Source: Bradyrhizobium sp. G127 (lineage in GTDB: Bacteria > Pseudomonadota > Alphaproteobacteria > Rhizobiales > Xanthobacteraceae). Taken from it: a DNA stretch of 64,000 nt. Of the stretch, positions 43,880-53,429 are shown piece by piece (within the stretch, counting starts at the first letter, position 1; every line of letters starts with the position of its first letter). A model generated the notes under the pieces. The model made no database searches, had not been told where the DNA came from, and was given only the letters and a program-made list of their open reading frames with translations. Position numbers and translations under genes: made by a program. The stretch covers positions 2,232,001 through 2,296,000 of the forward strand of contig NZ_JAKFGN010000001.1 in NCBI RefSeq assembly GCF_021502575.1. The letters run 5' to 3'.

Positions 43880-45943
43880 ATGAGCGACGAAGCCTCCGAC
43901 TTCCGTATCCGCACTGGCCGTATCGGTAATCGCGGTACCCGCGCCGGCGGACGCCCACGCTCCTTCATCGATCAGGTGCTGAAAGCATCTGCCAAGGCGA
44001 ACGGCGCCGCACTGACACCGGCGCAATTCTCAAACCGCAGGCGCCGCGGTCCCGGCGCGGTGTGGCCTCGGAAAGGGAAGTGTTCTCGCATCGGCCGCGG
44101 GCAGGCCGCAGCTGACCGGCTGAAGCGTGCTGCCGAGGGGAAGGGGCTTGGCACGCGCCTGCGGCGCGTGATCGTGAAGGCGCGCATCGTCAAGCTCAAC
44201 GTTGGGAGCAAACGTGCGGACGCGCATCTGCGCTATCTCCAGCGCGACGGCACCACACGTGATGGTGCGCGCGGAACGCTTTACGGGCCGGGCACCGACA
44301 CCGCGGATGGCCGGGAGTTCCTCGACTGTGGCCGCGACGACCGCCACCAGTTCCGCTTCATCGTTGCGCCCGAGGATAGTGACCGTCTGCAGGATCTGCG
44401 CGGCTTCACCCGCGACGTGCTGCGCCAGATGGAGGAAGACCTCGGCACCAAGCTCGACTGGGTCGCGATCGACCATTTCAACACCGGCCATCCGCACAGC
44501 CATGTGGTGATCCGCGGCAAGGACGACCTCGGCAAGGACTTGATCATTGCCCAAGACTACATCACCGATGGCCTGCGCATCCGCGCCCAGGAGCGGGTCA
44601 CCCTCTCGCTTGGCCCGGAGACCGATCTTGAATTGCGTGGAAAGCTAGAGGCCGAGATGACGGCTGAACGCTTCACCCGGCTTGACCGTATCCTGGTCGA
44701 GGAGGTGCCGTCACGCCGGCTCGATCTGCGGCCGGACGCAGGCCAGCTCCGCGCCGATCTCGACCAGACGTTGTTCATCGGCCGGCTGGGGAATCTGGAG
44801 CGGTACGGGCTGGCGACCGAGAGCGAGCCAGGAGTGTGGTCGTTCTCCGAGAGACTGGAGCCGACGCTGCGCGAACTGGGTGAGCGTGGCGACATCATCA
44901 AGGCGATCAATCGCTCGCTTGCGGAGCGTGGCGAGCAGCGCGCGCTCGGCAGCTATGTTCTGCATAGCGCGACCACGCCGGAGCCCATCGTCGGCCAGGT
45001 CATCGGCAAGCGGCTCGACGATGAACTCGGCGAGCGCATCGGTCTTGTCATCGACGGCGTCGATGGCCGTGTCCATCATATGGCGCTGGCCGAGGCCTCC
45101 AGCAGCGAGGCTCCAGCCATGGGGAGCATCGTCCAGATAAGCGGGACATCCGCCGGCCCGCGCGCCTCCGATCGCAACATCGCGGAGGTGGCCGGCGGCA
45201 GCGGCGTGTATCTGCCGAGCGTCCATCGCGCGCTCGCCGAGAGCGGCGCGGTTCGCATCGCCGGTGGTGACTCCGATAGCTATGTTCGCAGTCATGTCCG
45301 GCGGCTGGAAGCACTGCGCCGCGCCGGTATCGTCGAACGCATCGACGCCGACCATTGGCGTATCCCTCAAGACTTCGTGTCTCGTGCTGCCGATTATGAT
45401 GCGCGACGTGGGGCGCAGACCTCGGTGCGCATCCTTGCCACCCTCGATCTGGAACAGCAGATCGCCAGCGCAGGTGCGACCTGGCTCGACCGCGAACTGG
45501 CCTCACGCCAGCGCACACCCCTGACCGAAACGGGATTCGGCCAGCAAGTCCGGCAAGCGATGGAGCAACGGAAGGGCGCGTTGGTCGAACAGGGTCATGC
45601 CTGGCGCGCGCCGGACGGCGGCATCCGCGCGCCGCGCGATCTCGTCGCCCGTCTCGAACAACAGGAGATATCTCGCGTCGGACCGCAAATGGCGGCCGCC
45701 CGTGGCCGCACCTTCCAACAGGCCGGCGTTGACGAACGTGTGAGCGGAACGTTGGTCGGCGCCACCAATCTTGCCAGCGGGCGCTTTGCCATGATCGAAA
45801 ACGGTGATGGCGGCCTTGGTTTCAGCCTAGTGCCGTGGCAGTCCGTTTTGGATCAACGCATCGGCCAGCACATCACCGGCATCGTTCGTGATGGCGGCAG
45901 CATTGACTGGAGCTTTGGACGGAAGCGATCCCTCGGACTGTGA
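43880..45943 (+). CDS. VirD2-like relaxase (DUF3363)
   Basis: The 687-aa protein would nick one strand at oriT and lead it into the recipient. The N-terminal part is basic. The relaxase core shows ARIVKLNVGSKRADAHLRYL, then VAIDHFNTGHPHSHVVIRG with the three-His metal site at residues 204, 206 and 208. The C-terminal 400 residues belong to DUF3363 (VDGRVHHMALAEASSSEAPA, then a winged-helix stretch near 470). This composition is typical of the relaxase of Rhizobiales/sphingomonad ICEs. The catalytic Tyr is not certain; YLQRDG near 119 is a candidate. Confidence 0.9.
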   Translation: MSDEASDFRIRTGRIGNRGTRAGGRPRSFIDQVLKASAKANGAALTPAQFSNRRRRGPGAVWPRKGKCSRIGRGQAAADRLKRAAEGKGLGTRLRRVIVKARIVKLNVGSKRADAHLRYLQRDGTTRDGARGTLYGPGTDTADGREFLDCGRDDRHQFRFIVAPEDSDRLQDLRGFTRDVLRQMEEDLGTKLDWVAIDHFNTGHPHSHVVIRGKDDLGKDLIIAQDYITDGLRIRAQERVTLSLGPETDLELRGKLEAEMTAERFTRLDRILVEEVPSRRLDLRPDAGQLRADLDQTLFIGRLGNLERYGLATESEPGVWSFSERLEPTLRELGERGDIIKAINRSLAERGEQRALGSYVLHSATTPEPIVGQVIGKRLDDELGERIGLVIDGVDGRVHHMALAEASSSEAPAMGSIVQISGTSAGPRASDRNIAEVAGGSGVYLPSVHRALAESGAVRIAGGDSDSYVRSHVRRLEALRRAGIVERIDADHWRIPQDFVSRAADYDARRGAQTSVRILATLDLEQQIASAGATWLDRELASRQRTPLTETGFGQQVRQAMEQRKGALVEQGHAWRAPDGGIRAPRDLVARLEQQEISRVGPQMAAARGRTFQQAGVDERVSGTLVGATNLASGRFAMIENGDGGLGFSLVPWQSVLDQRIGQHITGIVRDGGSIDWSFGRKRSLGL

Positions 45944-46439
45944 TTGCCGAATATGGCGTCGCATCGAAGGAAAGCCGCATGGCGCCATTCAGGCGGCCTC
46001 GTGACCCGGCCTTTAGGATGCCGACACCGCCACGCGGTCCGCCGTTCCTAGCGTCGGAGTAGGGTCGTATTGAATTCGGTTATTGTTGGCCGTCCTGAAA
46101 GCGGCCCAATTCCTTTAGGTTACCGAACGGCGACTGTGCGAGAAAGGGCATCGATGCGATCGCTGTTTTCCTTGGCCGCTCTTATGAACCGAGCTTACGG
46201 TTGTTGAAAGCGGTAGAGAAAATAGCAGATCCTGCTGACGCCAGGAAATCATTGCAACTGCTGAACTGGCCTCTCTGAAAGCGGCTTGCGTTTCCCAGCC
46301 ATCCTCAATCTCAAAGTAGCCGACCGTCAGTCTTTGCACGCTGTGTTCGCCGATATTGCGATCAGCGACCAAAGCGGCTTGTTTCGAACCAGGTAGATCG
46401 CTTCTCTGACGGCAATAGCCTGCCATTAGGGGTGACGTC
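45944..46439. other. intergenic stretch between relaxase and coupling protein
   Basis: No gene is supported in these 496 bases. A short phrase close to CTGAAAGCGG occurs three times, near 46096, 46203 and 46275, in otherwise non-repetitive sequence. It looks like decayed intergenic material. A minus-strand open frame at 46115-46453 lacks family features and a ribosome site. Confidence 0.4.
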
Positions 46440-48416
46440 GTGCCCGCAACCAAGATTCTTTGGGGTCAGATACTCGTTGTCGGCATAATCGTACTCACAA
46501 CGACATGGAGTGCGACGCAGTGGACCGCTTGGCGTCTCGCCTATCAGATGCAGCTCGGCGCGCCCTGGACCCATATCGGCAGCTTGCCGCTGTACCCGCC
46601 GCCGGCGTTCTTTTGGTGGTGGTTCTCTTATGATGCCTACGCACCCGGTACCTTCGTCGAAGGTGCGTTGATCGCTGCTTCGGGAGGCTTCGTCTCAGTC
46701 GCGGTCGCCATTGCCATGTCGGTGTGGCGTGCCCGTGAGGCGCAGGAAGCGAAGACCTATGGTTCGGCCCGCTGGGCCACAACCAAAGAGATAGGCACCG
46801 CGGGCCTGTTGAGTCCCGATGGCGTTGTGCTCGGCAAGATCGATCGTCAATATCTGCGTCACGACGGACCGGAGCACGTGCTGTGTTTCGCGCCGACACG
46901 TAGCGGGAAGGGTGTCGGTCTGGTTGTCCCGACTTTGTTGACATGGTCTGGCAGTTGCATTGTCCACGATATCAAGGGGGAGAATTGGCAATTAACCGCC
47001 GGATGGCGCGCCAGCTTTGGCCGCGTGCTGTTGTTCGATCCCACCAATCCGGCTTCGTCTGCCTACAATCCGCTGCTCGAGGTGCGCCGCGGCGATAGCG
47101 AGGTACGCGATGTGCAGAACATCGCCGACATCCTGGTGGATCCAGAAGGGGCGCTTGAGCGGCGCAACCATTGGGAAAAGACCAGCCACGCTCTGCTGGT
47201 CGGAGCCATTCTCCATGTTCTGTATGCGGAGGCGGATAAGACGCTCGCCGGCGTCGCCAACTTTCTGTCGGACCCCAAGCGAACCATCGAAGCGACGCTT
47301 CGTGCCATGATGACGACGTTGCATCTGGCCGATCGTTCGCATCCCGTGGTCGCATCGGCGGCGCGAGAGCTCCTTAATAAGAGTGAGAATGAACGATCCG
47401 GTGTGCTCTCGACCGCGATGTCATTCCTCGGCCTCTATCGCGACCCGGTGGTTGCAAAGGTGACGGCGCGATGCGACTGGCGCATTGGAGACCTCGTCGA
47501 GGGAGCGACGCCGGCGACACTCTATCTGGTGGTCCCACCATCGGATATTTCGCGAACCAAGCCGCTCATTCGTCTTGTTCTCAACCAGATCGGCCGGCGT
47601 CTCACAGAAGATCTCCAAGCTAAGGCAAAACGCCGGCGACTGTTGCTCATGCTCGATGAATTTCCGGCGCTCGGACGGCTGGATTTCTTCGAGTCGGCAT
47701 TGGCCTTCATGGCAGGCTACGGCCTCAAGAGCTTTCTGATTGCGCAATCACTCAACCAGATTGAGAAGGCCTACGGCCAGAATAATTCAATTCTCGACAA
47801 TTGCCATGTTCGTGTCGCGTTCGCAACCAATGATGAGCGGACCGCCAAACGGGTCTCGGATGCACTGGGTGTCGCGACTGAACTCCGCGCCATGAAAAAT
47901 TATGCCGGTCATCGCCTGTCGCCATGGCTCGGCCACCTGATGGTGTCGCGTCAGGAGACAGCGCGTCCGCTTCTGACCGCCGGTGAGGTGATGCAATTGC
48001 CGCCCTCCGACGAAGTCGTGCTGGTTTCAGGGACGTCGCCGATCCGTGCGAAGAAGGTCCGCTATTTCGAGGATCGCCGTCTCACCGATCGTGTTCGGCC
48101 GCCCCCTTGTGTGGGGGCAAGCACGCGAGCACAAGAGAATGGGGATGACTGGATGGCGCTGCCAATTCCCCCATCTGTACCACAGGAGGAGAGGTTGCAA
48201 CGCGCCAACGATAATGCCAACGGCGGAATCCGTCGTGAGCCCGCGTTATCAAAACACGAAGCGATTGTGCCGGAAGGGATGGACCCAACGCCAACGGTTG
48301 CCATTGTCGACGATCAATCGAGCGAGGCTGGCATTCGGTCTGCCACCATCCGTCACAGGATGCGCAGCGTTGCACGGCAGGTCGCTATGGACCCGGACGA
48401 TGGGATCACGCTGTGA
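46440..48416 (+). CDS. traG: TraG/VirD4-family type IV coupling protein
   Basis: The 658-aa ATPase links the relaxosome to the mating pore. The N-terminus has two membrane segments (about 9-25 and 75-95). Walker A is APTRSGKGVGLVVPTLL (about residue 145) and Walker B LLLMLDEFPALGRLDFFESA. QSLNQIEKAYGQNNSILDNC and LLTAGEVMQLPPSDEVVLVS complete the family pattern. GTG 46440 follows TTAGGGG. The C-terminal 100 residues are variable. The CopG-type gene follows four bases after its stop. Confidence 0.93.
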   Translation: MPATKILWGQILVVGIIVLTTTWSATQWTAWRLAYQMQLGAPWTHIGSLPLYPPPAFFWWWFSYDAYAPGTFVEGALIAASGGFVSVAVAIAMSVWRAREAQEAKTYGSARWATTKEIGTAGLLSPDGVVLGKIDRQYLRHDGPEHVLCFAPTRSGKGVGLVVPTLLTWSGSCIVHDIKGENWQLTAGWRASFGRVLLFDPTNPASSAYNPLLEVRRGDSEVRDVQNIADILVDPEGALERRNHWEKTSHALLVGAILHVLYAEADKTLAGVANFLSDPKRTIEATLRAMMTTLHLADRSHPVVASAARELLNKSENERSGVLSTAMSFLGLYRDPVVAKVTARCDWRIGDLVEGATPATLYLVVPPSDISRTKPLIRLVLNQIGRRLTEDLQAKAKRRRLLLMLDEFPALGRLDFFESALAFMAGYGLKSFLIAQSLNQIEKAYGQNNSILDNCHVRVAFATNDERTAKRVSDALGVATELRAMKNYAGHRLSPWLGHLMVSRQETARPLLTAGEVMQLPPSDEVVLVSGTSPIRAKKVRYFEDRRLTDRVRPPPCVGASTRAQENGDDWMALPIPPSVPQEERLQRANDNANGGIRREPALSKHEAIVPEGMDPTPTVAIVDDQSSEAGIRSATIRHRMRSVARQVAMDPDDGITL

Positions 48417-48420
48417 GGCG

Positions 48421-48840
48421 ATGGCGATGAAAGTCCGAACGAGTATGCATTTGTCGCCGGAAGCCTTGCGACTATTGATCGATCATTCGGATCGCAAGGG
48501 TATCTCCCGGTCGTCCATCGCCGATGCGGCGATCACGAGTTTCCTGTCCCCGGACGGCGCCGATCGGGCCGAAGCTGCGTTGTCGCGCCGGCTTGACCGT
48601 CTGTCGCGGCAGGTGCAGCGCCTGGAGCGTGACACTGCGATTGGAACCGAGACGCTGGGACTCTTCATCCGTCTCTGGTTGACGGCGACGCCGTCCTTGC
48701 CCGCCGATGTGAATGGCGGCGCAGACGCGAAGGGACGCGAGCGGTTCCAGACGTTCGTCGAGGCACTGGCGGAGCGTCTCAACAAGGGACAGACGCTGCT
48801 GCGGGAGATACCCGATGACGTCAAGTTCGATCGAAGTTAG
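48421..48840 (+). CDS. CopG/ribbon-helix-helix protein of the tra-trb junction
   Basis: The 139-aa protein has an N-terminal RHH pattern (MKVRTSMHLSPEALRLLIDH, then SRSSIADAAITSF) and a C-terminal helical part (ETLGLFIRLWLTAT). In this ICE family it sits between traG and trbB. Here the trb genes do not follow; metal-resistance genes do. A second possible start at 48427 would shorten it by two residues. Likely a repressor of the tra or trb operon. Confidence 0.85.
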   Translation: MAMKVRTSMHLSPEALRLLIDHSDRKGISRSSIADAAITSFLSPDGADRAEAALSRRLDRLSRQVQRLERDTAIGTETLGLFIRLWLTATPSLPADVNGGADAKGRERFQTFVEALAERLNKGQTLLREIPDDVKFDRS

Positions 48841-49656
48841 TGGAGGACACTGAAGAGGAAAAGCCAGTCTAGCCAGCCTGTCTCAAATTTGACATGGCCG
48901 GTGGGGCAGAGTTCTCCGCCGACCATTCGGCGGAGCGTTGCCTTGGACGACGACATCCAGACTTCATCAGTTTCCCGCCGAGAAATCGCCACGCCGGAGG
49001 CTTTGACCTTATACCGATCCAAGTACTAGTCTTGGTAGGGGTATGTCATGAGCGGCTTGCGGGATCGCGTCAGGGCGCGAAAAAGGAGCTAAGCCGCGCC
49101 GACAGTTCGGTGGAAGGAGCCAGGTTCTGCTCATGCACCCAATCCGGGGACAGAGTGCGCAACACGTCGTCCCGTACCTGTGTGCGTTCTTCCGGCTCTA
49201 AGCTAACATTCCAATCGGACCACTCCATGGGGGCCAGTCAAACACGGTTGGGAATGCTTTCAAGATATATCGACAGCAGTCGAACTGTATCGACGTTCGG
49301 CAGAGGAGGGAGATTTCGCGGGCAGTATCGTTATGGCCAGTTGCTGATCGACCGCGGTTTACTCGATGAGGCCGTTCCATTGCTTGCGGTAGACAACACG
49401 CCAATTCAAATGTGCAGTGATATCGCGGTCGCGTTGCTGGAGCACCCCGAACCCCGGCTTCGGGAGTTAGACGCCCGCGCACAAGCGGACCTTCGGTACA
49501 AAATGACCGTTCCATAGGCATATCGCGCAAGATGTCGGCACAGGATATGGAGAACGCAGGCATTCCACGTAGTGCAACCCACACAATGTGAATGGCGATT
49601 TGTCGCAGTACGACACAATGAGCATGCGGTACACATTTTGTGTCCGGAGAATCAAA
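48841..49656. other. gene-poor junction between tra backbone and metal cargo
   Basis: In these 816 bases I see no convincing gene. A 52-codon minus-strand frame at 49070-49228 has protein-like composition (MEWSDWNVSLEPEERTQVRD, then SPDWVHEQN), but no ribosome site and no known family. The plus-strand frame 48894-49517 lacks coding character. The position, directly after the CopG-type gene, marks the point where cargo was joined or where trb genes were displaced. Confidence 0.4.
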
Positions 49657-50007
49657 TTGGCGATCAACTATCGACCAGCGTCCAGCTTGAATATAGGAAG
49701 TTTGCGCTCTTTCGGGGCGGTTTTTCTGTTGGTTGTTTATCTGGTCGGCGGCGCCTTACATGGGGCGTGCGGAATGGCGTTTCTCGGAGCAGACCCCGGC
49801 GTTTCGTGCCAGACATCGGATAAATCGCATAACTCCGAATCCGCAGTGCTAAGTCATCACTGCCACAGTTGTTTTGCCGGCGTCATACCAGTTCCCTGCG
49901 CAAGTGCGATTGGCGAGACCATGGGATACGGGCTGAAGTGGACAGCCATTTCAATCGACGGGCTTTCGCCGACCCTCAATACTCCACCCCCAAAGTCGCT
50001 CGCCTGA
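49657..50007 (+). CDS. small exported His/Cys protein of the metal cluster (copy 1)
   Basis: The 116-aa product starts at TTG 49657, preceded by CCGGAG at seven bases. One membrane or signal segment (FGAVFLLVVYLVGGALHG) is followed by a periplasmic part with SHHCHSCF and the end LNTPPPKSLA. The HHCHxCF and TPPPK signatures recur in the protein at 51734-52096, so the two are paralogues. The motif suggests metal binding in the periplasm, as for CzcI or DUF2946-type proteins. No function is proven. Confidence 0.65.
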   Translation: MAINYRPASSLNIGSLRSFGAVFLLVVYLVGGALHGACGMAFLGADPGVSCQTSDKSHNSESAVLSHHCHSCFAGVIPVPCASAIGETMGYGLKWTAISIDGLSPTLNTPPPKSLA

Positions 50008-50180
50008 ACGTGTTTCGCCGAACGCTGATGCGTTCCTGAAATCGTTTCGAGCTGACTGTCACTTTCCGATAACGATCGCGCTGGCGTCGGTTGAGCAATC
50101 AACTTCGCGCCACCGCGAGAGCGTACCGCTTGCGGCTGCGTGGAAAGGCGCAGGGAGCTCTCTCGTCCGAGAGGCAACCC

Positions 50181-50909
50181 ATGAGCGACAAGTCCATTAT
50201 CGGTCTTTCGCGGTTGGTAACATTGCGTCAGCAGGTCGATACGGTGGCCCGCAACATCGCTAACCAGTCCACCACAGGCTACAAGAGCGAAGGTCTGCGC
50301 TTCCGGGAGTATCTGACGGAAGCGAAGGAAGAAGACGTCCGATCGTCACCGTTGCGGTCGCTCGTCGCCGCCACGGTGTTCACGGATTTCTCAGCTGGGC
50401 CGCTTCAGGCGACCGGCAATTCCACCGACGTTGCGATGATCGGAGACGGGTTCTTCGTCGTCGCGGTGCCTGGTGGTGAGAGATATACGCGGAATGGTGC
50501 CTTCACGCTCGACGCGAAAGGCCAACTGGTCACGCTCAGCGGTCAACCGGTGATGACTTCGACCGGCTCAATCAGGGTCTCGCAGCAGGACGGGCCGGTC
50601 ACGATCGGTCCCGACGGTTCAATCTCTACCGGCAAGGGATCCATCGGGCGTTTACGCATTGTCCGGTTTGCGGACCAGCGGCAGCTCTCCGCGGAGAGTG
50701 GCGGACTGTTTTCTGCTGCAGCTTCGCCGACGGACGTCGCGGCAACCGAAGTGCGGCTCGCCTCTGGAGTACTTGAGGGATCCAACGTCAGGACCGTGCA
50801 TGAGATGAGCAAGCTGGTGGCGGCAACGCGCGCTTACGATCAGGTCGCTAACGCCATCCTCCGCGAGAGTGACCCAAACGAACTCAAGCGGCTGGCTGGT
50901 GAGGAATGA
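50181..50909 (+). CDS. orphan flagellar basal-body rod protein, FlgF-like
   Basis: The 242-aa protein has the rod-protein N-terminus IIGLSRLVTLRQQVDTVARN and IANQSTTGYKSEGLRFREYL. The middle is FlgF-type: STDVAMIGDGFFVVAVPGGE, RYTRNGAFTLDAKGQLVTLS. The C-terminus is VHEMSKLVAATRAYDQVANA. It is full length for FlgF. No other flagellar gene is near; it is followed one base after its stop by a MarR gene, so they are co-transcribed. Its presence inside a metal-resistance cluster is unexplained: either a moonlighting duplicate or a passenger. ATG 50181 follows GAGAGGCAAC. Confidence 0.85.
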   Translation: MSDKSIIGLSRLVTLRQQVDTVARNIANQSTTGYKSEGLRFREYLTEAKEEDVRSSPLRSLVAATVFTDFSAGPLQATGNSTDVAMIGDGFFVVAVPGGERYTRNGAFTLDAKGQLVTLSGQPVMTSTGSIRVSQQDGPVTIGPDGSISTGKGSIGRLRIVRFADQRQLSAESGGLFSAAASPTDVAATEVRLASGVLEGSNVRTVHEMSKLVAATRAYDQVANAILRESDPNELKRLAGEE

Positions 50910-50910
50910 A

Positions 50911-51510
50911 ATGATAGATAGAACAGACAAACCTGCCGACCACGCGAGGACGGAAGCATCCCCGCGTTCAGACCGAGGGCATTCCGTGAAGAGAGCGGGG
51001 CGCGCACTCAACGTTCCGTCGAGATCTCGTCGCAAGGATACATCTGAAGGTGACGACGTCACTCATCGCTTGGTTTGGCATATATCGGCGATTAGCGTTT
51101 ATACAATGCGGATCGCGGAGCTTCTAGGAAAACGGATTGGTGTCAGCGGTCCGCAGTGGATGATCTTGATGGCGATCGAAGAACTGAGTGATGGGAGCGG
51201 ATTGTCCGTCAAAGCCGTGGCGGCACTTCTTCACGTCGACTCATCTTTTGTTTCGGTTCAGTCGAAGATGCTGGAACAACGCGATCTCATTCAACGGAGT
51301 CGTTGTATGGAGGATCGAAGAATTATGCTTCTTTCGCTGACGGATAAAGCGATCAGACGTCTGAAGCCTCTCATTCCGACCCGCGCGCGGCTTCAAGAAT
51401 CCATTCGCGGCGACCTCGATGGTCCCGCACTTCTGCAACTGTCAAACATACTTTCAGCGCTACGAGACCGGATGCGCAAGGAAACGGCGTTAGTTGCTAC
51501 TGGTGAATGA
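50911..51510 (+). CDS. MarR-family transcriptional regulator
   Basis: The 199-aa protein has a basic, Ser/Arg-rich extension of about 50 residues. The MarR winged helix follows: GVSGPQWMILMAIEELSDGS, VKAVAALLHVDSSFVSVQSK, then LEQRDLIQRSRCMEDRRIML with the DRR wing. It starts one base after the FlgF-like stop. As the only clear regulator in the cargo it is the natural candidate to control the CzcCBA genes, but its ligand is not evident. The extension is longer than in typical MarR proteins. The 223 bases after it hold no gene I support. Confidence 0.88.
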   Translation: MIDRTDKPADHARTEASPRSDRGHSVKRAGRALNVPSRSRRKDTSEGDDVTHRLVWHISAISVYTMRIAELLGKRIGVSGPQWMILMAIEELSDGSGLSVKAVAALLHVDSSFVSVQSKMLEQRDLIQRSRCMEDRRIMLLSLTDKAIRRLKPLIPTRARLQESIRGDLDGPALLQLSNILSALRDRMRKETALVATGE

Positions 51511-51733
51511 TAATGCAGCTTGGGATTGAGTGTAGTCAGCGCCAAATCAATTCAACCTCGGCAGGAAGTTGGGAACTTTCTGCCGAAAAACACTCGTGGA
51601 AAACGCGAGGCGAGGGCGGGATCGCCACCTGTTCGTTCGTGGCAAACATGCGGCAAGAGTGTAATATTGTTGCGGGTCGACATGCATTCGTCATGCATGC
51701 TATGTAAACCCATACAGGAACTGGATTTCTGAT

Positions 51734-52096
51734 TTGTCACCTCGTCTGATCATCAACCGGACTTCCTACCTGCGTACCCCGCGCAGGATTGCGGTCGTGT
51801 TGCTGATGCTGACGTACGTGTTTGGCTGCTTGCAGCACGGTCTGACGGACGTCAGCCCATTCAGTTCGCCGGCGAACGCGGTAGTGGCTTCATCGGTGGA
51901 TACAAACGACGGTCACTCTGATGAGGGGACCGCGGCGGGGCACCACTGTCATGGGTGCTTCCCGGTATCGATATCCGCGCCACCCGAGATGTCGGCCACG
52001 GTTGAGCCTCGGATCTCCTCCTTGGCATATCCGCAGGTCTGCCGTCGGGATCGCGTCCCGGAACTTGATACTCCGCCCCCCAAATTCCTGACCTGA
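51734..52096 (+). CDS. small exported His/Cys protein of the metal cluster (copy 2)
   Basis: The 120-aa product has a basic N-terminus, one hydrophobic segment (IAVVLLMLTYVFGCLQHG) and a periplasmic part with GHHCHGCFPV and the end LDTPPPKFLT. It is a paralogue of the protein at 49657-50007. It lies 58 bases before czcC on the same strand and may be co-transcribed, like CzcI-type proteins in other Czc operons. The start at TTG 51734 is uncertain. Confidence 0.65.
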   Translation: MSPRLIINRTSYLRTPRRIAVVLLMLTYVFGCLQHGLTDVSPFSSPANAVVASSVDTNDGHSDEGTAAGHHCHGCFPVSISAPPEMSATVEPRISSLAYPQVCRRDRVPELDTPPPKFLT

Positions 52097-52154
52097 ATGC
52101 ATTCGCCAGGCGCGTGAGCGCCTTTTCTCGGCCGCTCTTCAGGTTCCTATTTTC

Positions 52155-53429
52155 ATGTCGATCAGAAGTGTCGCCACGCGAATTGCGTGTGCGTCGGCAC
52201 TGCTTGTCAGCCCTTGGCTCACAGGTGTGTCGTACTCCCAGACATTGTCGCTCCAGACGGCGCTACAACGCGCTCTGGCTGCAAATCCCCGCCTGACGGC
52301 GGCCGAACGCGATGTGGGCATTGCATCCGGCCAACGGATACAGGCCGGTGCGTTGATCAATCCGGAAGTGTCCTATGAACAGGACAACTCCCTTGGCTCC
52401 GGTGCATACCGCGGCACTCGCTCTGCCGAAAGCACGTTGCAGATCAGTCAATTGTTTGAACTGTTCGGCAAGCGGGAGGCACGCATGGCCGTTGGTCAGG
52501 CGGGTGTTGATACAGCCGAAATTCAGCGCAAGGCCATTCGCCTGGAGGTGCTTTCGGAAACGGCCGTTGCCTACCTCAGCGTGCTTGGAGCGCAGCGCAG
52601 GATTCAGATTCTCGACGAGCAGGTCGCTCAGATCGACAGGATAACTCCTCTCCTGCAGCGCCGGGTTGAGGCTGGTGCATCCTCGCAGGCAGAAACGGGT
52701 CGAGCAGAGGTCGCATCCTCTTTGGTCAAGGCCGATCGCGAACGTGTGAGATCACTCCTTGCAAGCGCACGACGCGAACTGGCTGTGTTGATGGGTGATA
52801 CAGCTCCGAAGTTCTCGGCCGTCTCTGGGCGGCTTGATGCGACGGGACGCCCACCATCGTTCGGCGCCGTCGTCGCGGCGATCGACGCCAATCCCCAACT
52901 GGTGCGATGGACCGCGGTTTATGCGCAGCGTAATGCCGAGCTCCTGCAGGCGCGGCTGCGACCATACCCGGACCTGCGTGTGGGCGCAGGATGGCGGCAT
53001 TACAACGAGACTGCAGACAACGCTGTACGGTTGAGCATCTCGGCTGCAATTCCTGTGTTCGATCAGAACCAGGGTAACATTCTCTCGGCTCAGGAGAGCC
53101 TGGCGAAGACTCGCGCCGAGCGCGAGGCGAACCGCAACGCGCTAATCGTGATCGCAGGACGAGCTTACGACTCTCTTCAGGGCGCATTACGCGAACTCGC
53201 CATTCTGCGTGAAACGGCGATTCCGAAGTCGCGTCAGGCATCAGATGCGATCCTCGAAGGTTATGGGCAGGGGCGTTTTTCCCTTCTTGAAGTCCTCGAT
53301 GCGCAGGCTTCCGTCGCGCAAGCGCGCCTGCGTGAGCAGGAAGCGCAACAGAATTTCCACATCGCCGTCGCCACCATCGAAGGTTTGGTCGGCAATCCAT
53401 TTGCACTGGCGCGGGAGAGCGCAAGATGA
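52155..53429 (+). CDS. czcC: CzcC-like outer-membrane factor (TolC family)
   Basis: The 424-aa protein has a signal peptide (about 1-28, ACASALLVSPWLTGVSYS). Two outer-membrane efflux repeats follow: LSLQTALQRALAANPRLTAA and, in the second half, IPVFDQNQGNILSAQESLAK with FSLLEVLDAQASVAQARLRE. It is the outer-membrane duct of the CBA pump. Its stop overlaps the czcB start by four bases. Length and order C-B-A are standard for heavy-metal RND operons. Confidence 0.93.
   Translation: MSIRSVATRIACASALLVSPWLTGVSYSQTLSLQTALQRALAANPRLTAAERDVGIASGQRIQAGALINPEVSYEQDNSLGSGAYRGTRSAESTLQISQLFELFGKREARMAVGQAGVDTAEIQRKAIRLEVLSETAVAYLSVLGAQRRIQILDEQVAQIDRITPLLQRRVEAGASSQAETGRAEVASSLVKADRERVRSLLASARRELAVLMGDTAPKFSAVSGRLDATGRPPSFGAVVAAIDANPQLVRWTAVYAQRNAELLQARLRPYPDLRVGAGWRHYNETADNAVRLSISAAIPVFDQNQGNILSAQESLAKTRAEREANRNALIVIAGRAYDSLQGALRELAILRETAIPKSRQASDAILEGYGQGRFSLLEVLDAQASVAQARLREQEAQQNFHIAVATIEGLVGNPFALARESAR

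Noticed and set aside
46115-46453. Minus-strand open frame in the relaxase-traG gap
   Set aside because: No family features, overlaps the traG start, and the repeats in the DNA explain its composition.
48894-49517. Plus-strand open frame in the tra-cargo junction
   Set aside because: No ribosome site and low coding character; the composition resembles random GC-rich sequence.
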